Of a stretch of 7,464 nt of DNA, positions 6,614 to 7,464 are shown one piece after another. Source of the stretch: Planctomycetota bacterium (GTDB taxonomy: Bacteria; Planctomycetota; Phycisphaerae; WQYP01; JAJZKY01); the NCBI GenBank assembly GCA_021803885.1, contig JAJZKY010000211.1:1-7464 (forward strand), read 5' to 3'. The notes under the pieces are model-generated. The model was not told where the DNA came from. It searched no databases and worked only from the letters and a program-made list of their open reading frames with translations. The translations under genes were made by a program, and so were the position numbers. Each line of letters begins with the position of its first letter. The stretch's first letter is position 1.

Positions 6614-7429
6614 ATGAAATTATTCTCCGCTTCGTTGTTGCTTCTGGCGATATTTGTTGGCAGCAACAGACTTAATGCCGCAACCCGGAAAGCCGTGGTT
6701 TATCCACTCGGCGATTCGATTACCTTTGGTTGGAGCGGTGTTGCCCCGAATCATGAACTTCCCGGGGGCTACCGCGGGCCACTATTTACCGACCTGGCGA
6801 AGAAGGGAATCCACTGCGTTTATGTCGGCTCGTCGTCGGCCAATCCGTCCCCTGTCTTGACTGCCGCGCATCAGGTACAGCACGATGGCTGGCCGGGTTG
6901 GAGAATCGGACAAATTGCCTCACACGTTAAGCAATGGCTTACCATCGGCGGTCCCGGCGGCAACAAGCCCGCATTTCCCAATTTTATTCTTTTGCACATC
7001 GGCACCAATGATATTATCCAGCACTATGATCCAAAGTATCCGCGCTTCGGAGAGCCTGAAACCGTGTTTATGCGAGCCATGGAAAAGCGAATGACCCGCC
7101 TGGTTGAGGAACTCATTCATTTGCGTCCACACGCGCGTATCATCATCGCCCAGATTATTCCCATCGGTGGAGTGGCTCCCGACGGCGTCAGCCATGACCA
7201 GGAAGCCATATTGTTTAATCACTTTATCGCGACAAAACTGGTACCGGCCTGCCGGAAGAAACACTACCACGTATCGACGGTCAATGAGCACGCCGCTTTT
7301 CAGGATGCCTTAGGCCTGCCGAGTTTCAGGCATCTTCCAGATCAGGTGCATCCGGATATGTACGGGTATAAACTCATGGCCAAGGTCTGGCTTAAGGGAA
7401 TTATAGCGCTAGTCCGCAAACACCATTGA
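6614..7429 (+). CDS. Secreted SGNH/GDSL-family hydrolase, probable carbohydrate acetylesterase
   Basis: A 271-residue esterase with a signal peptide (1-22, SNRLNA/ATRK). SGNH blocks are present: nucleophile Ser35 in PLGDSITFGW, Gly94-95-region block II in HDGWPGWRIG (about 90-99), oxyanion Asn132 in HIGTNDI, and Asp243/His246 in DQVHPDMYGY near the C-terminus. Length is normal for a single-domain member. Members beside glycosidases often deacetylate xylan, pectin or rhamnogalacturonan, which fits the secreted GH43 upstream and GH51 nearby; the acyl group and polymer are inferred, and a lipase or lysophospholipase-like activity is not excluded. It is the last complete gene of the plus-strand unit, 79 bases after the GH43 stop. 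Only 35 bases follow its stop codon in the window, without a convincing terminator. Confidence 0.92.
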   Translation: MKLFSASLLLLAIFVGSNRLNAATRKAVVYPLGDSITFGWSGVAPNHELPGGYRGPLFTDLAKKGIHCVYVGSSSANPSPVLTAAHQVQHDGWPGWRIGQIASHVKQWLTIGGPGGNKPAFPNFILLHIGTNDIIQHYDPKYPRFGEPETVFMRAMEKRMTRLVEELIHLRPHARIIIAQIIPIGGVAPDGVSHDQEAILFNHFIATKLVPACRKKHYHVSTVNEHAAFQDALGLPSFRHLPDQVHPDMYGYKLMAKVWLKGIIALVRKHH

Positions 7430-7464
7430 TGACGGATGGTGAAACGTTGCCTGGGTTTCCGCCC

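Noticed and set aside
7441..7459. GAAAC...GTTTC hairpin after the SGNH hydrolase as a terminator
   Set aside because: Only a five-base stem with a nine-base loop and no T tract in the window.
7436..7464. Possible start of a further plus-strand gene (ATG 7436, beginning MVKRCLGFR)
   Set aside because: Only nine full codons are visible and no ribosome site precedes it, so it cannot be supported.

Overview
The window looks like part of a plant-polysaccharide utilisation locus from a bacterium of the Planctomycetota/Verrucomicrobiota/Lentisphaerota group, with Phycisphaerae-like planctomycetes the best guess. The main taxonomic clue is the pseudopilin-like protein, which has a class III prepilin N-terminus and a C-terminal H-x9-DG motif, a protein type abundant in those phyla. 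A large secreted GH51 enzyme with extra beta-sandwich domains fits the same lineage. Base composition is moderate, and nothing in the sequence fixes the genus. No rRNA, tRNA, CRISPR array, insertion sequence or phage gene was seen.

Layout. The left half is on the minus strand. A secreted alpha-L-arabinofuranosidase of family GH51 (2471 down to 171, with its true C-terminus continuing to base 1 and off the edge) lies downstream of the H-x9-DG prepilin-like gene (3644 to 2661). A probable intrinsic terminator separates them. The GH51 reading frame is broken: a +1 shift in a six-base A/T run (215-220) ends it early, and the missing C-terminal beta-sandwich is readable in another frame over 1-214. 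A divergent intergenic region of about 590 bases (3645-4238) holds several palindromes. The right half is on the plus strand: a LacI-family regulator (4239-5336), a secreted GH43 glycosidase (5392-6534) and a secreted SGNH/GDSL hydrolase (6614-7429), closely spaced and probably one transcription unit.

How the genes fit together. All three enzymes carry signal peptides. GH51 and GH43 enzymes typically remove or cut alpha-linked arabinose (or beta-xylose for some GH43), and SGNH esterases next to them commonly remove acetyl groups. The set suggests attack on arabinan, arabinoxylan or a similar acetylated polymer outside the cytoplasm, controlled by the LacI-type protein in response to a released sugar. 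No transporter or intracellular sugar-catabolism gene is present.

Points most worth a second look: the GH51 frameshift; the lacI promoter, which appears to give a leaderless mRNA and has a perfect 12-base palindrome over its -10 box; two 16-base TTGC-N8-GCAA repeats in the divergent region; a near-copy of the lacI palindrome upstream of the esterase; and a LacI-type regulator with an RGRPRR (AT-hook-like) linker where the hinge helix is expected. I did not find a clearly new multi-gene system.
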